Shown: one piece after another, positions 1-13,567 of the stretch
Numbering within the stretch: position 1 is the first letter of the stretch
Layout: each line of letters begins with the position of its first letter
Origin: Macquaria australasica
Lineage: Eukaryota; Chordata; Actinopteri; Centrarchiformes; Percichthyidae
Reading direction: 5' to 3'
Length of the DNA stretch: 64,000 nt
Assembly: GCA_005408345.1 (NCBI GenBank)
Contig: SEMN01000150.1
Coordinates: forward strand, 806,001-870,000
The notes under the pieces: model-generated
What the model saw: the letters and a program-made list of their open reading frames with translations, nothing else
Database searches by the model: none
What the model was told of the DNA's origin: nothing
Program-made: the position numbers and the translations under genes

Positions 1-150
1 AAGTCCTGTGTTGTTTGACCTAAACATCCTCTCTGACCACCTCCCTATGCAGACTTTGTCGCTCTTTATAGGTCTCCGCCTAACAATAAATGTAAATATG
101 ATTCGTAATAAGCTGCTTGCACAGACGACCTATACGGTCGTATTTTTGGG
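1..150 (-). repeat. Interspersed repeat copy, partial (family shared with 16.88-17.2 kb)
   Basis: The reverse complement of this segment aligns through most of its length with 16876-17025. Shared blocks include gtataggtcgtctg, gacctataaagag, ggaggtggtcag and ggtcaaacaaca. The copy is cut by the window edge. No coding capacity is seen. Confidence 0.8.
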
Positions 151-3100
151 GAGGACACTCTCCAATTAATGTGCATTTCTATCCATTACCGTTATACGAA
201 TATTAGAAGTTGGGCGCATCGAGATAAACAGTCGGTTGCACTCATTGTCCAGTTGGGTGTCATAAAACCATTGCAGAAGAAGAGGGAGCAATGAGATGAT
301 GTAATTAAAAGAGAGACATTCAAAACTCAAACGAACCAAAACGATTTTTGCATTTCTGTTGTCTGTTTTATGTATTAATCAGTCCACACAGATCTGATGT
401 TTTCATCGGCCACACTTTTTGTCTCTTCAGTGGAGCAGAAGCTTCAGTGGATGTTTAAGTCACATTCATGATTTATTCACGAATTCTGTTTCCAATAACA
501 CTTACATTTTTTCTTTTATCAAAACACCAACTTTTTCACCTCAGCCAAGTGTAAAAGCCTTTTTTGTGATATTGCGACTCTTTTTTTTTCTTCGAATTTC
601 CTGCTTTTCAGCACAGGTGTTGTTATTCGCAAATTGAAAATGTGCATAAAAAGTGGTGGATGCAAATGCCCTTCCTGATAGAGTACTAGATATGAATGTA
701 AATAAATAAATAGTGTTTGAGGTTGTTTCCAGTTTCCTTATACCGTCCATTGATCAGTCATGTGACTTATAGATCACCATAGATACTAAATATATAAAAC
801 AATATAAAAAATAAAGAAATTTACAGGAGATGTATAAATTATGTATAAACCATCTTTTCAAAATATTCTTTAGCAAATGCAATCTTTCATCTTTGCCCTT
901 CAATGGGTAAAAAGATTCCTGTACTCCTTCAACCTCGTTTTTTTTTTCAAACTAATTTTTAACACAGTAGACTCAAATCTCTTCCATCACTTCATATACA
1001 TGAATAACACTAATTTCAAAGCCAGCTTTAACACATCCATTATTTAACTAAATTTCCAATATAGAAATCCAGAATGCCTCCCTATGACTAAAAACATCTG
1101 ACACAATGGGGTAAACATGAGTTTTAATATATGATACTTTACCATATAATTTTGAATACTTTAGTAAATATTGTTACACATCAATATAAAGATAATTATT
1201 GGCATACTGTCCATATGTCCCACACATATTAACCTTCAGAGGAATATGAAATAGAAATTTTCCTCTGAACAAAATATTTTGACAACCTTTCAGCAATAAA
1301 GAAAAATGGGTTATGTTCTGTGTTTTTAAATGCAGATTATTACTGTACGTGTGGGCTTCGTGAGCGCTAGAGTCATGTGAATTTAATCAGCAGATAAGAG
1401 ATCATTTACATTTTCAATTCAACCAGGGGAAAAAACAAACAAAACTGGAGGCAAGATATGCCTGAGACAGCTGGGATATGTTGTGAGGGTTTAGAATAGT
1501 ATCTGTTCACAACGCATCAGATCAGATAAAAATTAAGTGATGAAGTGCCTTTAGCAAACAATAAAGAGAAAAAGGCTGAAAAAGACCAGACACATCAAGA
1601 ACAAGAAGATTATTAAATATCACAACAAAAAAAGTAACAAAAGAACACCCACCAGAGTAAAAGCTGACTGACTGAATGTGCGAAAATCTGAAAAATGTTC
1701 TTAAGAATACCGTTTCTTTATCCGTCTTAAGACTGGGTATTGTGAAAGTAAACTTTGTTGTGAGCTCATAACTTATCATTTATTCACATGTTAATCATCT
1801 ATTCATAATCATGTTTGTATACTTATTAATATTTAGTAATTATATGATTGTGTATTTACTTTAACTAGTTAATAGTCCCAGTTCTATTCATGTCTCTACT
1901 CTTAAACTCTCACCTAGTTTCATGTCTTTTAGTTTGGTGTGTGTTAAGCACGTGACTCCACGTGAGGTCAAAAAGGTCAGCTATATGGTGGAATGCAGGT
2001 CCTTATATGGAAACGTTTTCTGCTCGGCAGATGGTAATACGAGGATTTTGTTATGGTACAGAGATGCTTTATGTTCTCCAGATGTGTATTAAGGGTCTTG
2101 GTATGTTTTTGAAAGTTCCTATAGGTTTAAACCTATCGAACCATGTAACACTGACCATTGGAAAAGAGTTTCTTTGTCTCCAAAATACTATAAAAGCTGT
2201 ATTCTTGTATCTTCTCTTGGAGATGTAGAAAGAAAGCTGATGACTTCTGTTGCATATCTCCTATTGTACAATATATTTTTCTCAACGATCTGTAAGTGTT
2301 TCTTGTATTTTGTTCAACTTAAGAGTAAAGGCAGTTTTTCCACGACAGTATTTACCACAGTCAGGTGTCAATTACCAGGTAAATGTTAAATGTGAGTATC
2401 TAAGTAATTATCACTCCAACGTCCCCATCACTCCAACAGTCCAACTTTGCAATAGTGTCTGAGAAAGTGTCAAGGGATTTCTTAGTAATCAGATGTTGCA
2501 GATGGTAGCCATGTTGAACAGAGAAAATCCCAGTAAACGTAGCTTAGACAAACTTTCATCAAGTCATCATTATGTGGTCTGTCAGAATTCGTGTCAGCTC
2601 AATATTAATCTGCTAGCAAATTAAGACTTTAATACCCTTTCCAAGTGGACAGAGCCATGAGCACTTACAATGTATTAGTTCAGTGCTATTTTGTCAAAAA
2701 CTCACTACTACTCCTAATAATAATACATGGTAACTAAACACATAATAAACCACAAACAAATGATAAGAGTAAAATGTGTTGTTGATCTTTGACAACCAAT
2801 GGTGCACACACATACTGTCACTGTGTTCGTTCACCTGGTGAGTTACATGTCATGGTTTAAGTAATTCAGCTGTGAATTCTAAAAATCTGCGTAGTTAAAG
2901 TTGTACTTCCTTATTGTTTCACTGTGTATGCCTCGGATTTAGGGTTTTTAACATGAAGTCCAAAAGCAAGAAACAACAGAGCCACAGAGACTGCAGTCTG
3001 TGATTTCATCAAGTGCCACTCTTCATAGCTGCAGGGGGTGCTGGATACTGATTTTGTCGACACAGGGACAGTAGCCAGGGGGATTTTCCGGGTATATGGG

Positions 3101-4157
3101 TACAGTTTCTAGCCTAGAATTGTCAGCACTACTGCGAAACAAAGCTCATTTATGTGTAAAAGCCCAGATAAACATTATGGGTCTACAGAATCAACTTTTC
3201 ATTCATTGTCAACAAAGCAGCTCCAGAAAGATAACACTTTCTGCAGATGATAATATTTGCTATAAGGATTCATGTTGGGAGTCCTTTTATGTTCACATAA
3301 CATTGACTGAAGTGCTCAATATAATAGCAGGAATACCTCAATTCTTCTTCATGGAGCATTTTCCCTGTTCTGCCTCTCAGTTAAGAAGCCATTATGTTAG
3401 ATTAGAATTTATTATATTCAGCTTTTATGTGTATCATTGGAATTATTTGCTTGGTTGTGAAGCACAGATTACTTTTACTGTTCAGAATAGTTCAGATTTA
3501 TGTTTCTTTGGGTAACGACCAGAGTAAGCATTTCATTGTTTTTGAACTGCTTGTGTGTGCAATGTAACCTCATGCCGTCCATCATCTTTGTAATTCCTCT
3601 GAATTCCTCACAAAAATATAACTGACAGAGGCTGTGTTTACAATTGATCAGGCTCCTGCAGTTATCAGCAGGAAACAACGTTGGACAGTGGCTTCGGTTT
3701 GTCTGATTCTGTTACACACACACTTCTATTCAGTGGCTACAAGGATGCCTACAATATTTTGGCTACCAGTACACAGAAATACCAAGGGAGTATTGACATC
3801 TACATCTTTACTGTCAAATCAAAGTTTACTTCATTAATATATCAATTTTTATATCAATTTTCAGAAGAGAGCAGTACACACCAGAGTGCACTTTTAAAAT
3901 GGACAGATTAATGCAGTATAACGTAATGATATATTTCATACAGGAACTCTGGGTCAAATAACAGGAGGATTACTGCGTCAGGACTGGCCAGAGAATATCA
4001 ATTATATTTCAGTCAGAGACACTTATGTATGTGAGGAAATTGACCATTTCTAGCAAACGGTTGTACTGTTAGATTTGGCAGAAAAGGCTCTGCTCTTTGA
4101 GGGAGCTCTCAAAGAGTTCGAGCAGCAACAAGGCTTGTGTCGGGAGTCTAGTCTACT

Positions 4158-4298
4158 CCGTCAGAACTGCTTGTCGGATGGTCGAAAAGCTTCGGAAACC
4201 CCCTCCCCCCCACACCTTTCCCACATCGGCTTCGGGGGGCTGTGTCCAACCATTTCTGCAACTTTCCGAAACCGTCAATCTGATAGTGCTCTGCATGA
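4158..4298. mobile_element. Short MITE-like element
   Basis: The segment opens cagaactgcttgtcggat and ends with gacggtttcgg-like sequence in inverted orientation (aaccgtcaatctgatag), suggesting degraded terminal inverted repeats about 140 bp apart. Its left part (ttgtcggatggtcgaa) matches the reverse complement of 38750-38790, so it belongs to a dispersed family. No clear target-site duplication is visible. Confidence 0.45.
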
Positions 4299-4455
4299 AC
4301 TAACTCTATACAACATCATCAGACACTAAAACAGTATGATCAGAATGAAAACATAAAATACTTTTAAGACACTTCTAAAAGCAGGTGTGGTTCTGACAGT
4401 GTGAGCTTGCAGATACATACAAAATGTGCACAAACTCACAAACAGTGGTACATAC

Positions 4456-4605
4456 CATCAACACAGGAGGGCATGGCCCGGGTGGTACCAGCAACCTGTC
4501 CTGGGAAGCAGGAACATTTGACAGTCTGAGATCTCTCCTCGATCTTGTTCTTGTTGCAGCAGCGATGGGCAGCGATCACCTCACACGTCCCTGCCTTCAC
4601 ATGCA
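4456..4605 (-). CDS. tafa3: TAFA-family gene, cysteine-rich core exon
   Basis: This exon encodes the N-terminal half of the mature TAFA domain. It is 150 bp: two bases closing a split codon, 49 codons, and one base opening the next. The acceptor is ctctcgctttcacag and the donor is GATG|GTATGT. The peptide starts HVKAGTCEVIAAHRCC, includes IEERSQTVKCSCFPG and ends PSCVD. Six cysteines follow CX7CCX13CXCX14C, the family signature; the remaining four of the usual ten belong to the next exon. Known family roles: secreted, brain-enriched neurokines; members bind neurexins or GPCRs (TAFA4 with FPR1, TAFA1 with GPR1). EVIAAHRCC fits TAFA1/TAFA3, whereas HVKAG and SCFPG resemble TAFA2; I lean to TAFA3, with moderate certainty on the paralogue and high certainty on the family. 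A Met stands before PSC where mammalian members have Lys, Ala, Gln or Arg. The plus-strand frame across this exon is a shadow. Confidence 0.95.
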
Positions 4606-6188
4606 CTGTGAAAGCGAGAGAGACACACACAGAGAGACATTTTGTTATCACATTAGCCTGGTTCCAGACTAGTGAATCTCTGCCCAAGTTTTAGATTTCT
4701 TTCAGTGTTTCAAATAGGTCTGGTGTTGAAAAAATAACCGCCTGATACAGAAAAACAGCAACAGAAAAATTGCCAGAAATATGGCGCCAAGCTTAGATGG
4801 GATCAATGCAGCTATACAGGTTGTTGTAATTGAACCTACAGAAATTATAATAATAACAGTTATATGACACATGTGTCAGTCACGGACAAAATGCTAGGAC
4901 AAAATAACCACCTCTTGGCCAAACAAAAACTGACAACATGAACACGATGTCAGACTGAATAATGACGTGAAATGGAAGGGCAATTAAGTGTGATTATGGG
5001 ACTATTATCAGATAGCCATGAGCCATAAAAGAGCAGTTTATAATCAGAACTATCAAATTAAGCCTTTTATGAATTCTGATTCTTTATTTATGCACTGATG
5101 TGTGCACAAACAAAACCACGCACTCATGTAAAAATACATATTTGGCTTACAGACGCTCACACATAGAGACTCACAAATATAGCAAATCTGGAAGTCCCAG
5201 TTTTTACTGCATGGCGGCTGAGCCACAGCTGCTCCTTCACTAAGAGGATCTGTTTTAGAAAATTCATGTTAAGTCTCTTGTAGCCCTTCTGCAATACACA
5301 AGGAATACAATGATAACTCTGTAATTGACAGAGAGAAAAACAACCAATGTTTGTATTAGAGTATAGTGATTTGATCGTATGGTGTAGCATCCCAAGTGAG
5401 TATTAGCTACAATACTAATGAAGGGTAGATAGGGGAAGCGCCTTCACTTCTTCTGTAGCTACCACTTTGTGTGCACTTTTATATACACACACTTCAATGA
5501 GACAGCCATGTGGTTAATTAACAACAAGTCCACCCCGAGCACAGAAGTCCCTTGAGTCAGCTATGTGAGAGGGAACAAAGAAATCACTCTACATTTGAAG
5601 ATTTGTGATGTCAACACATGGTCCTTTCATACCAGCCTTTCATCAAATACATGAAAATGTCAAGGACAAATAATAAGCCTTGTCAGGAGCACTGTGTGCA
5701 AGAATACAGTGTGTGACGGTGCATGCCTGTTTGTGACTATGTACATGTTGTACCTACATTGTATACTGTGTATGTCTTCAGGTATGCTCGACTATGCACG
5801 TCGTGTGTGTTTGTGAGCGTACATGTGCATATATACGTATAGTCTTGTGATCATGAAAGTCAAAGTCTGTGCATTTTGGCTTTTCACACAGTTGTTGGAA
5901 GTTACTGCTATTTCCATTACAAATGAATCCACCCTCAATACAACAAAAGGTGCACACCGCGTGGCAATGAAAACTAAAGCAGCAAACAATTACTGTGCTC
6001 TGTCTAAAGAGTATTTAAAAGTGAGGCAAGCCGAACTGAATGACCCAGTATGAATATGTTAAACAGACTAACAGAGATTTGAAAAGTTCTTAATTTGCTC
6101 CGTTAATGAGAAAAAGACAAAGCAGCAATCCTGCAAAGCCCAGTCCAATTAATATCTCAGTGAAAAGCACATTCTGATATCGCACCCA

Positions 6189-6189
6189 G

Positions 6190-6253
<64 letters not shown>

Positions 6254-6270
6254 TGTGTGTGTGTGTGTGT
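6189..6270. repeat. (GT)n microsatellite, about 82 bp
   Basis: A GT dinucleotide array with one early GC and one CT interruption. The CA strand gives spurious His-Thr open frames. Confidence 0.98.
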
Positions 6271-6339
6271 CTCATCTCTCTTCTTTCATTCCTCTGATTT
6301 CCCTTTTTGCTCCACTAGCAGTGGGGCCGAAGGATAGTG

Positions 6340-6655
6340 ATGTTGGTTGATTGATCTGTCCATCTGTCTGTCCATCAATGAAACGATTTGGTCCACAGAA
6401 AGATATCTCATCAACGACAGGACAGATTGCCACAAAATTTTGGTGGCAATATTTATGACTTCCAGAGAATTATTCCCAGTGATTTTGGTGATGCCCTGAC
6501 CTTTGGTTTATTCTCACCATCAAACCAACATTTCTTGAGTTGGTCCCTTTGACATTTGTATCTCCTTTTGTGGCAAGGCTGGATGAATATCCAAATCAAT
6601 AGCATGTCATTTACTCCATCCACCACTTTCATACCCTGGGCTGAAATGAACATTG
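6340..6655 (+). repeat. Diverged copy of a high-copy teleost interspersed repeat
   Basis: It contains agattgccacaaaatttt, ttttggtgatgccctgac and related phrases also found, better preserved, near 25.1, 32.3 and 58.0 kb. The copy is diverged and has no coding capacity. Confidence 0.6.
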
Positions 6656-8670
6656 CACCCTTTAAAGATTGCTAGTGGGCTTTAGAGTTTTAGTTTTGTT
6701 TGATAGTAATACCTCTCATTTTGCCTCTTGCCCTCTTCTCTTTCAGCACCACCCTAATTGGCTTGCTTTTCTTTTTTCTTCTTATAGGCTTGACAACCCT
6801 GTTGGCAGACACACAGCTCAGGAAAATCAACACACACAGAGTAAACACCTTAACCCAACCCCCCACAGGCACACACACACCCCCTGGCCCATTTTTAGGC
6901 TCAGCACCTGCAGTAGTAATTGACTCAGCATTAGTAAGAGTGGCAGTGCACTAAGCTGAGCATAGAGGAGTCATGGGGGGGGGGGTTTACTGGCAGGATG
7001 TAAAAGTTCATTGAGGCTTGATTACACATCTTAATGTTAATAGATGGCAGTAAATTTCTTCAATATGGACCACATGGTAAAATAAATATGAGCTGGAGCC
7101 ATATGACAGAATGGTTGAGTGATTATTTTGGCCCCGCAACAGACTCTTGGAGACATACTCTACAGCTGCATACTCTAATTTGCAGCTGAATCGTTGCCTG
7201 TTCATGGTATTACACTGTAAACGTTCATTTGACAACTTTTAAACCATTTCTGCTGCCAGTTGGCAGTAATAGTTTTAAAATCACTGACTATGTACTTTTG
7301 TTGCTCAGACAACAAAAATGAAGACGTGGGAAACTGAGCGCTGAAGCCCCACTGACAAAAATTGTTTGATTATTATAATTGTTTTGATTGCTGCTTTTCA
7401 TGGTTTTTACAAAATGCAGGCAGTGGTAGTCATCCTGCCTGAAGTCTGGTTGTGGTTTTAGTCTTTCAAATCAACCTTTAAAATATGTAAATTGTTAAAA
7501 CACATTCTGGGGACAACTGGTTTATTGGGCTGTTTTAAAAATAAATGCTGTACTCAGTGTGTCAAAAAGGCTGCATTTACAGTACTGATTTCACATTTAA
7601 TAAAAAAGGAAACTGGCAGCATTCACTCTTATAAGGCTCCTACTGTGAAATCCTCACGTAGGTTTACTCTGCCTCAACATTAATCTCAATATGTTTGCAT
7701 TTTTCAACAATCAAAACAATACTGTTACTGGTGCGTTTATGCTGAATGTGTTGAATATTTTTTGAGGAGCATTTTAAGTATTTTGGGGATATTTGTTTCA
7801 AACCTCTCTGGATTACAATAACATAATGGAAGGCAGAATTGAGGCAGCACACCACTTCAAACTGTAATTTTCTTCCTTGGTTTTACATGTTCCCACAACA
7901 GGATGTAGGCGTGGGACTTAACATCAGGAAGGATTTGATTTGAGAGTTAAAAAGTAAGCAGGACACAGACAGAAAACATGGACCCTGGTGTTTGCTCTTG
8001 ACTCTTTTGTTGAAGATCACTCGCCTCCTCTGTCATTGTCACTTACAGATACCCTGTATGTCTGAGCTTCTTGCAGTGCAGAGAGCTCCTGCTGATGTTG
8101 GCAATGTTGTTGTAAACTGACACCCCAATATACACCTGTTACACATGTTGCTGCTGCTGTTGCTGGTTAGCTTGGTGGGCCTGCAGGCTTTATATGGCAG
8201 GTCTTGGCTGGATTGCATTTTATATGCGCTTATTTTATGTAAGATTCATCGTATAAAAAATGCAAAAAGGGATTTGGGGGTAAATTATATAAAGTACTCA
8301 CAGGGAAACAGCATTGCAAAGGAATATATGTGTGCGTGGAGTGTTTAGCGTGCGCTCTAGCTCTGTAATACAGTTGAAGGTGTCAACAGTTTGAGGCTGT
8401 GTTGTGCTGAGATGTTAATAATTACCAATCTGCCAGATAGTGAGTCTGTGGGCCACAGACTCCAATAAACTCTGATACTCAGCTAAATTAGGCATTACTC
8501 ACCATACACAGAACGACACACACACACAAAAATAGGCATTGAATACACACACTCACAAAGAAGTTACTTTATCTCTGTGTACGCATTTGTGTACATACTG
8601 CTAAAATAAAAAAGCAGATGTACAGTAAACACTCCGGGATGTGTCCAGAGATATACTATGGACTGCCGCA

Positions 8671-8672
<2 letters not shown>

Positions 8673-8727
<55 letters not shown>
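8673..8727. repeat. (GT)n microsatellite, about 55 bp
   Basis: An uninterrupted GT array. Confidence 0.98.
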
Positions 8728-8729
<2 letters not shown>

Positions 8730-9300
8730 GATTAAAAGCATTCAGTTCAGTCTTACTAGGTGGGACTGCAACCCTATTTCTTTTTCATAAATGGCGTCTA
8801 TCTTCCTTGGGAGCGTTCTTTCCTACTTCATCTATCCATTTCTGCTCTCCTCCCTTCTCCTTCTCCTTCTCTTTATCCTCCTCCTCATCTTCTTCATCTA
8901 TCTCACCTCGTCCTACTGCTATTTCATAAATGACCCCTCCTTTTCTCAATCTCTCTTAGCCACTCCAGCACCCTATTTTTCCTCTGCTCTCTCTTGCTCT
9001 TAGCCCTGCACAGCAAACTCAGCAGGGTAGCAAACCATTATCCTCAATCACAGGCATTAGATCGGAGAATTTTTACACGTTCTAATATGTGTTCTCCCAT
9101 TCTCACCCTGTCTCTTTCTCTCCCTGTCGATGTCTCTCTCCCTCTCTAAGCCCTCTCCCATCTCTCGCCATGGCATGAGGACTTGTTATCCCTGCCTCTC
9201 TTAACACAGCAGTGGCTGTTAACCCCGTTTACTAAGGATGACGTGCTACTGACAGACTAACAGATGGACAGATTGCCCTGACTCTGAACAACCAGGAGCT

Positions 9301-9328
9301 GTGTGTGTGTGTGTGTGTGTGTGTGTGT
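9301..9328. repeat. (GT)n microsatellite, 28 bp
   Basis: A pure GT array 88 bp from the long CT array at 9417. Confidence 0.97.
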
Positions 9329-9415
9329 CTGGCTTTTCCGACACACGAAGCACTGAGATAGCGCTCTTGTTCCCAGCGGGGTACTTCTTTCAAATGTCAT
9401 TCCTACCACTGGGGG

Positions 9416-9525
<110 letters not shown>

Positions 9526-10439
9526 AGTAAAAAGTAATATTGCAACAAAAATTGTGCCAAATCTACTTTCAGTGACCAGTATAAATACGTAAATGGTTCA
9601 GGCTCAGTTGTTTCACATCTGTCAAATGTCCCCACTTGCAAGGGCCCAATAGTGCCAACATTTATAACCAAAATCAATTATTTTACATTGACTTACCACA
9701 ATCACACCATGACAACCCACTGAGTCGAAGCAAGTCCATGCGGTGCTTTTGCATATAGTTAAATTTTGACACAAATTGTGTGGTGTTGACCAATTTCAAA
9801 CCATCTTTACAGTGCTGGCATTTGAGGAGGTGGAGGGAACCGGAGAGTCCAAAACAGAAGAATTAGTTTTGTTGCTTTCACCACTTTTACAGAATATAAC
9901 CCTCCTCTGCCAAATGAGAAGGATCACCAACAGAGTTTTACTCTTTGTATTCATTTGCCCCAAACTAAAGTAGCCACAAGCAATGGTAGTCATTGGACAA
10001 CCTGCAAGTCGTCACTATGTCACTAATCTTCCACTGCCACCTATTTCGTGAGGAAGTGCATATGAATTTCACTGCACCACTTTCTGGTCTGACCAGGTTC
10101 GCAGCCTGGCTTTGGCTCTCAGCTCTGCCAGCAGTCCACTCCCCTCCCTGTTGTGTTTTCTCCCACCAGTTGGATGGGACATTAACTCAGAGATAGTAAG
10201 AAAACCAAAAACCGACAGTTTCTGTATGTCAAGCCCCCAGGAACAGCACTTGGCGATTTTGGCAGTGTCACAGCCAAATTTGTTTGCAATACACACCTGT
10301 AAAACTAAGAATTATTACTAAGAAATTAAACTAAGAAAAAATTTCTGAGCATCACACACATTTACAAATTACTCTTTGAATTATCTCAATCCACTGATCT
10401 GTTTGATCCAGTATATTTAAAAGCCATAAAGAGTCATAT

Positions 10440-10876
10440 TAAAGCTGGAGTGCGGAACTTTTGCCTCCCCCTTCTGGCTTTGAGAGTAATTACACAAACA
10501 CTGTCATTATGTGCTTAAGACGTATGCCTACAGGTTAGTTCCAACACAATAATCCATTATTTAGGTAGAGTAAATGTAATAGCAACATAGCCTACTCCAA
10601 ATATTGTACAAATACCAACCTGTCCAAGAGCAGTAACGCCCTCAGTCCCTTCTCTTCTTTCAGTGCTCTCCAACGAGGAAATGCTACAAAAGCTATCTGT
10701 GTTTGTCCTTGCTGTTGATCGCTTTCTTTTTTTGACTGTAATCCTTCCCCTGAACTTTCCAAGCCAACATTCTTTTTTATCTGGAGCATCAGAAACCTTT
10801 CTTGAACGCAGAGAGAGAACTATCTGAAGTCTACGTGAATCACGTGACGAACTTCCTTTGACACGACTCTCTCTCT
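10440..10876. repeat. Probable non-autonomous repeat starting attaaagctggagtgcggaa
   Basis: The phrase aaagctggagtgcggaactt followed by cctcccccttctggc is typical of a common teleost MITE end. The distal boundary is unclear; the SINE tail begins at about 10877. A 107-residue minus-strand frame (10557-10880) lies across the region but has no recognisable domain and looks like chance. Confidence 0.4.
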
Positions 10877-11107
10877 GCATGGCTCTGTAAATGGACTTTA
10901 CTTATATAGCTTTACAGATTGGTCTCATTCATCCATTCACACATGTGACGGAGCTGCCATGCAAGGTGGTTTCTATCAGGAGGCTTAGAGTTCAGTGTCT
11001 TGCCCAAGGACACTTCAACATGAGGACAGGAGGAGGCGAGGATCGAACCGCCAACCCTGGGATCAATGGACGACCCTACCCTCCACCTCCTCAGCCACAG
11101 CCGCCCT
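10877..11107 (-). mobile_element. tRNA-derived SINE, near full length
   Basis: Read on the minus strand, it starts with a tRNA-like head: box A tggctgaggagg (11097-11086) and box B ggcggttcgatcc around 11052-11040. This is followed by a body with gtccttgggcaagacactg and a tail phrase resembling the 3' ends of teleost SINE/LINE pairs (ctatataagtaaagtccatt). The same family occurs at 42135 in the opposite orientation. It carries no protein. Confidence 0.8.
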
Positions 11108-12022
11108 ATTACATGTGACAAACCAGTCATTGCTGGTTGACGTAAAATGCATCACTACCAGTGCGCCAGCGACACAGTGTCACTGAATTGTAGACGATGA
11201 ATGAATTCTGTATTGATTGTACAATGTCTTGACAGTTTCCAAGCAACGCAGTTCAATTTGGCTCTTCTTTAAAAGCACAAACAGTCGCTGTAGACACACA
11301 TTCAATGCCAAGAGAGTGTGTTGGCAAAGCAGCTACAGGAGCTGACAATCCCTCATCAGGTCTGATTAAAGCACTGGCATGATATACGAATGGAGAGGCT
11401 GCAGTGAGATAACCGAGCCCTCTGGTTTTTGTTTGTTTTAGTAGGTGCTGGTTACACAATGCTCTTATTACAAGAAAAGCCCAATTCATACTTTTAAAGT
11501 TGAGAAATACAAATGTTTTTGACTACATTTAAAAAAAAACGTTTTGCCTGTTGGGCGAGTGACCTGACCTTCTGACCCAGCAGCCCCAAATAACTGACAC
11601 AGTGAAAATTATGCTTAAAATTACTAAATGTATCCATGGTGCACATAGATGCACTACATAAATCACATATTTAGTATGTATAAATATTTAAGTATATCCC
11701 CAGGGTTCATAGTGTTCTATTCACAAAGAGCATATTTTGAAATGGAAAATGAGTTCAGAATGCTTGCCAAGTTAATTAGATTACAATGTACGTTTCTCAG
11801 TGCATGTGTGTGTGCCCATCAGTGCATGTACGTCCATGCATTTGTGTTAATAATTAGATTACATTGGTCTCTGAGATGGCACCATTCGTTATGAATCGTA
11901 AACAGAGAGCAAATTAAAATTCTGTTTAAGAGCCTGCCAAGAAAATTAGCATCGAGAGAAAGGGAGGCACGCACACTCGACCACTACTGTCTTTTCTTCC
12001 TCAACCCTGTTTTCTCTTGTTT

Positions 12023-12056
12023 CCCATGTCGGAATTCTTTCTGCATCCGACATGGG
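12023..12056. repeat. Short perfect inverted repeat (hairpin)
   Basis: Arms cccatgtcgga and tccgacatggg (11 bp each) flank a 12-base loop. The role is unknown, and an intronic hairpin this short may be chance. Confidence 0.6.
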
Positions 12057-13008
12057 ATGTTTCATGTCTACAACACCATCCCACCCCTCTTCTCCTCTTC
12101 TCCTCTACTGCCACACCATTTCTATGTGATGGTTATTACTAGAAGGTTAAAAAAATGTACATAACAAGTACAGGAGACAAATAATTTTTTTTTTTTTTTG
12201 AGAAATGAGTAAAGGTACCCAAACTGGAAGCAGAAAAAACAAGATTTTTTTCTTTCCTCCATGAATTCCTTTTGGATACGAACTATCATCGACATTGTAC
12301 TTCCTGTGCTGTGTCTCTCTGCTCATATTGTAGACTAGACTGATCAGTGGCAGCCACCTAAGTAGCTTGACTCCTCTCACAGACTAATGTCCCTCCCTGT
12401 TATCATAACCCTTGAGACCAGCAGAGGAAAAACATGAGAAGGACAAGGAAGAGGAAGAGCAAGCATGAAACTTGTGAAGGGCCATGGTGGCACACATGTG
12501 CATATTTAAGACCATGGTTTGTTCTAAGCTCAGCACAGCTAAGATTGGACTGAGCAACATGCCTACAAATAAAACCTTTGAGAGATATACATCTCATTAT
12601 GCTTTTTCTCTTTACAAAAGGTCTTCTAATTAGAACAATAATTTTGACTAACCAGCATTTTATAAATATCTTTTATGGCCAAACAGAATTAAACTGCAAA
12701 TTTAGAGACAAACTTACTTAGGTCTATTTTCCACTTGGGTAGCCCGAAAAATGTGTGAAGTCAAGTTCTGGCTTAATTTCTCTACACGGCTGCAAACAAG
12801 TGTTACAAATGACCAACAGCTGAAACCATCAGAGCTGTCAGTCGTTAGAACATAGAGCAGACTTGTAGAATTGCCCTGATGTTCCCTCATTCCCAAATCA
12901 CAACAAAACACAATGACATTAACTACCACGGCTGGCATGTCAGACAGCAGAACAATAAGCTGAACACAGCTTGTCCCCCCTTTCTCTTTCTCAGTCTCTC
13001 ACTCACTG

Positions 13009-13009
<1 letters not shown>

Positions 13010-13097
<88 letters not shown>
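13010..13097. repeat. (CA)n microsatellite, about 88 bp
   Basis: A CA array with a single CG interruption near 13045. Confidence 0.98.
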
Positions 13098-13098
<1 letters not shown>

Positions 13099-13567
13099 CT
13101 GGCAGAGTCACAGCAAGTTGCATCACATGGCTGATTTCCATATTTTGTCCAATGAAATGAACATGAAGATACAACATGTGCTGGCTGAAATTTAAAAATA
13201 GTGAACTTAATTCAGTAGGTCTTTTATTTATTTGTAGCCAGTGCTGGTCATCATACTGGAACTAAATGTCTTGGTGGTCAGAAGCACTGAACTGGCTTCC
13301 TTTCACAAATGACAAAGCCTAAATAAAATGACAAAATACGTCCCTTGTAACTGTCCTCCAGAACGACACATATAAGTATTTTCTTTTCTATCCAAGGGGC
13401 AACCTCCTTATTCAGCGCCTTCGAAAACTATAACAAATTTACGTTGCAAAATAAAAAAAGTTTTCTGATCTGACACTGCTATGGTTAAAGTTTGGTTAAG
13501 TTAAGGCACTAAAACAACTTGATTAGAGTTAGGGAAACATTGTGCTTTGTGTTAAAATAAGTCCTTC

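Larger units (their letters stand above)
1..4455 (-). other. Start of the next TAFA intron, running off the window edge
   Basis: The donor GTATGT at 4455-4450 (minus strand) opens another phase-1 intron. The expected next exon would start by completing an Ala codon and would encode the family's WWC and EGEEC-type cysteine segments. I looked for those on the minus strand and found none, so the exon probably lies beyond position 1. The stretch is AT-rich and anonymous, apart from an interspersed repeat copy at the left end and a short MITE-like copy near 4.16-4.30 kb. Confidence 0.6.

Noticed and set aside
3096..3515. 139-residue plus-strand open frame, the longest in the window
   Set aside because: No domain, signal peptide or low-complexity-free motif is recognised, and codon and residue content look like AT-rich chance sequence.
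4424..4672. 82-residue plus-strand open frame
   Set aside because: It is the antisense shadow of the TAFA core exon; the minus strand has the family signature and the splice sites.
10557..10880. 107-residue minus-strand frame rich in Arg and Ser
   Set aside because: It spans a repeat-like block next to a SINE and has no recognisable family.
12879..13177. His-Thr and Val-Cys repeat frames
   Set aside because: Translations of the (CA)n array on both strands.
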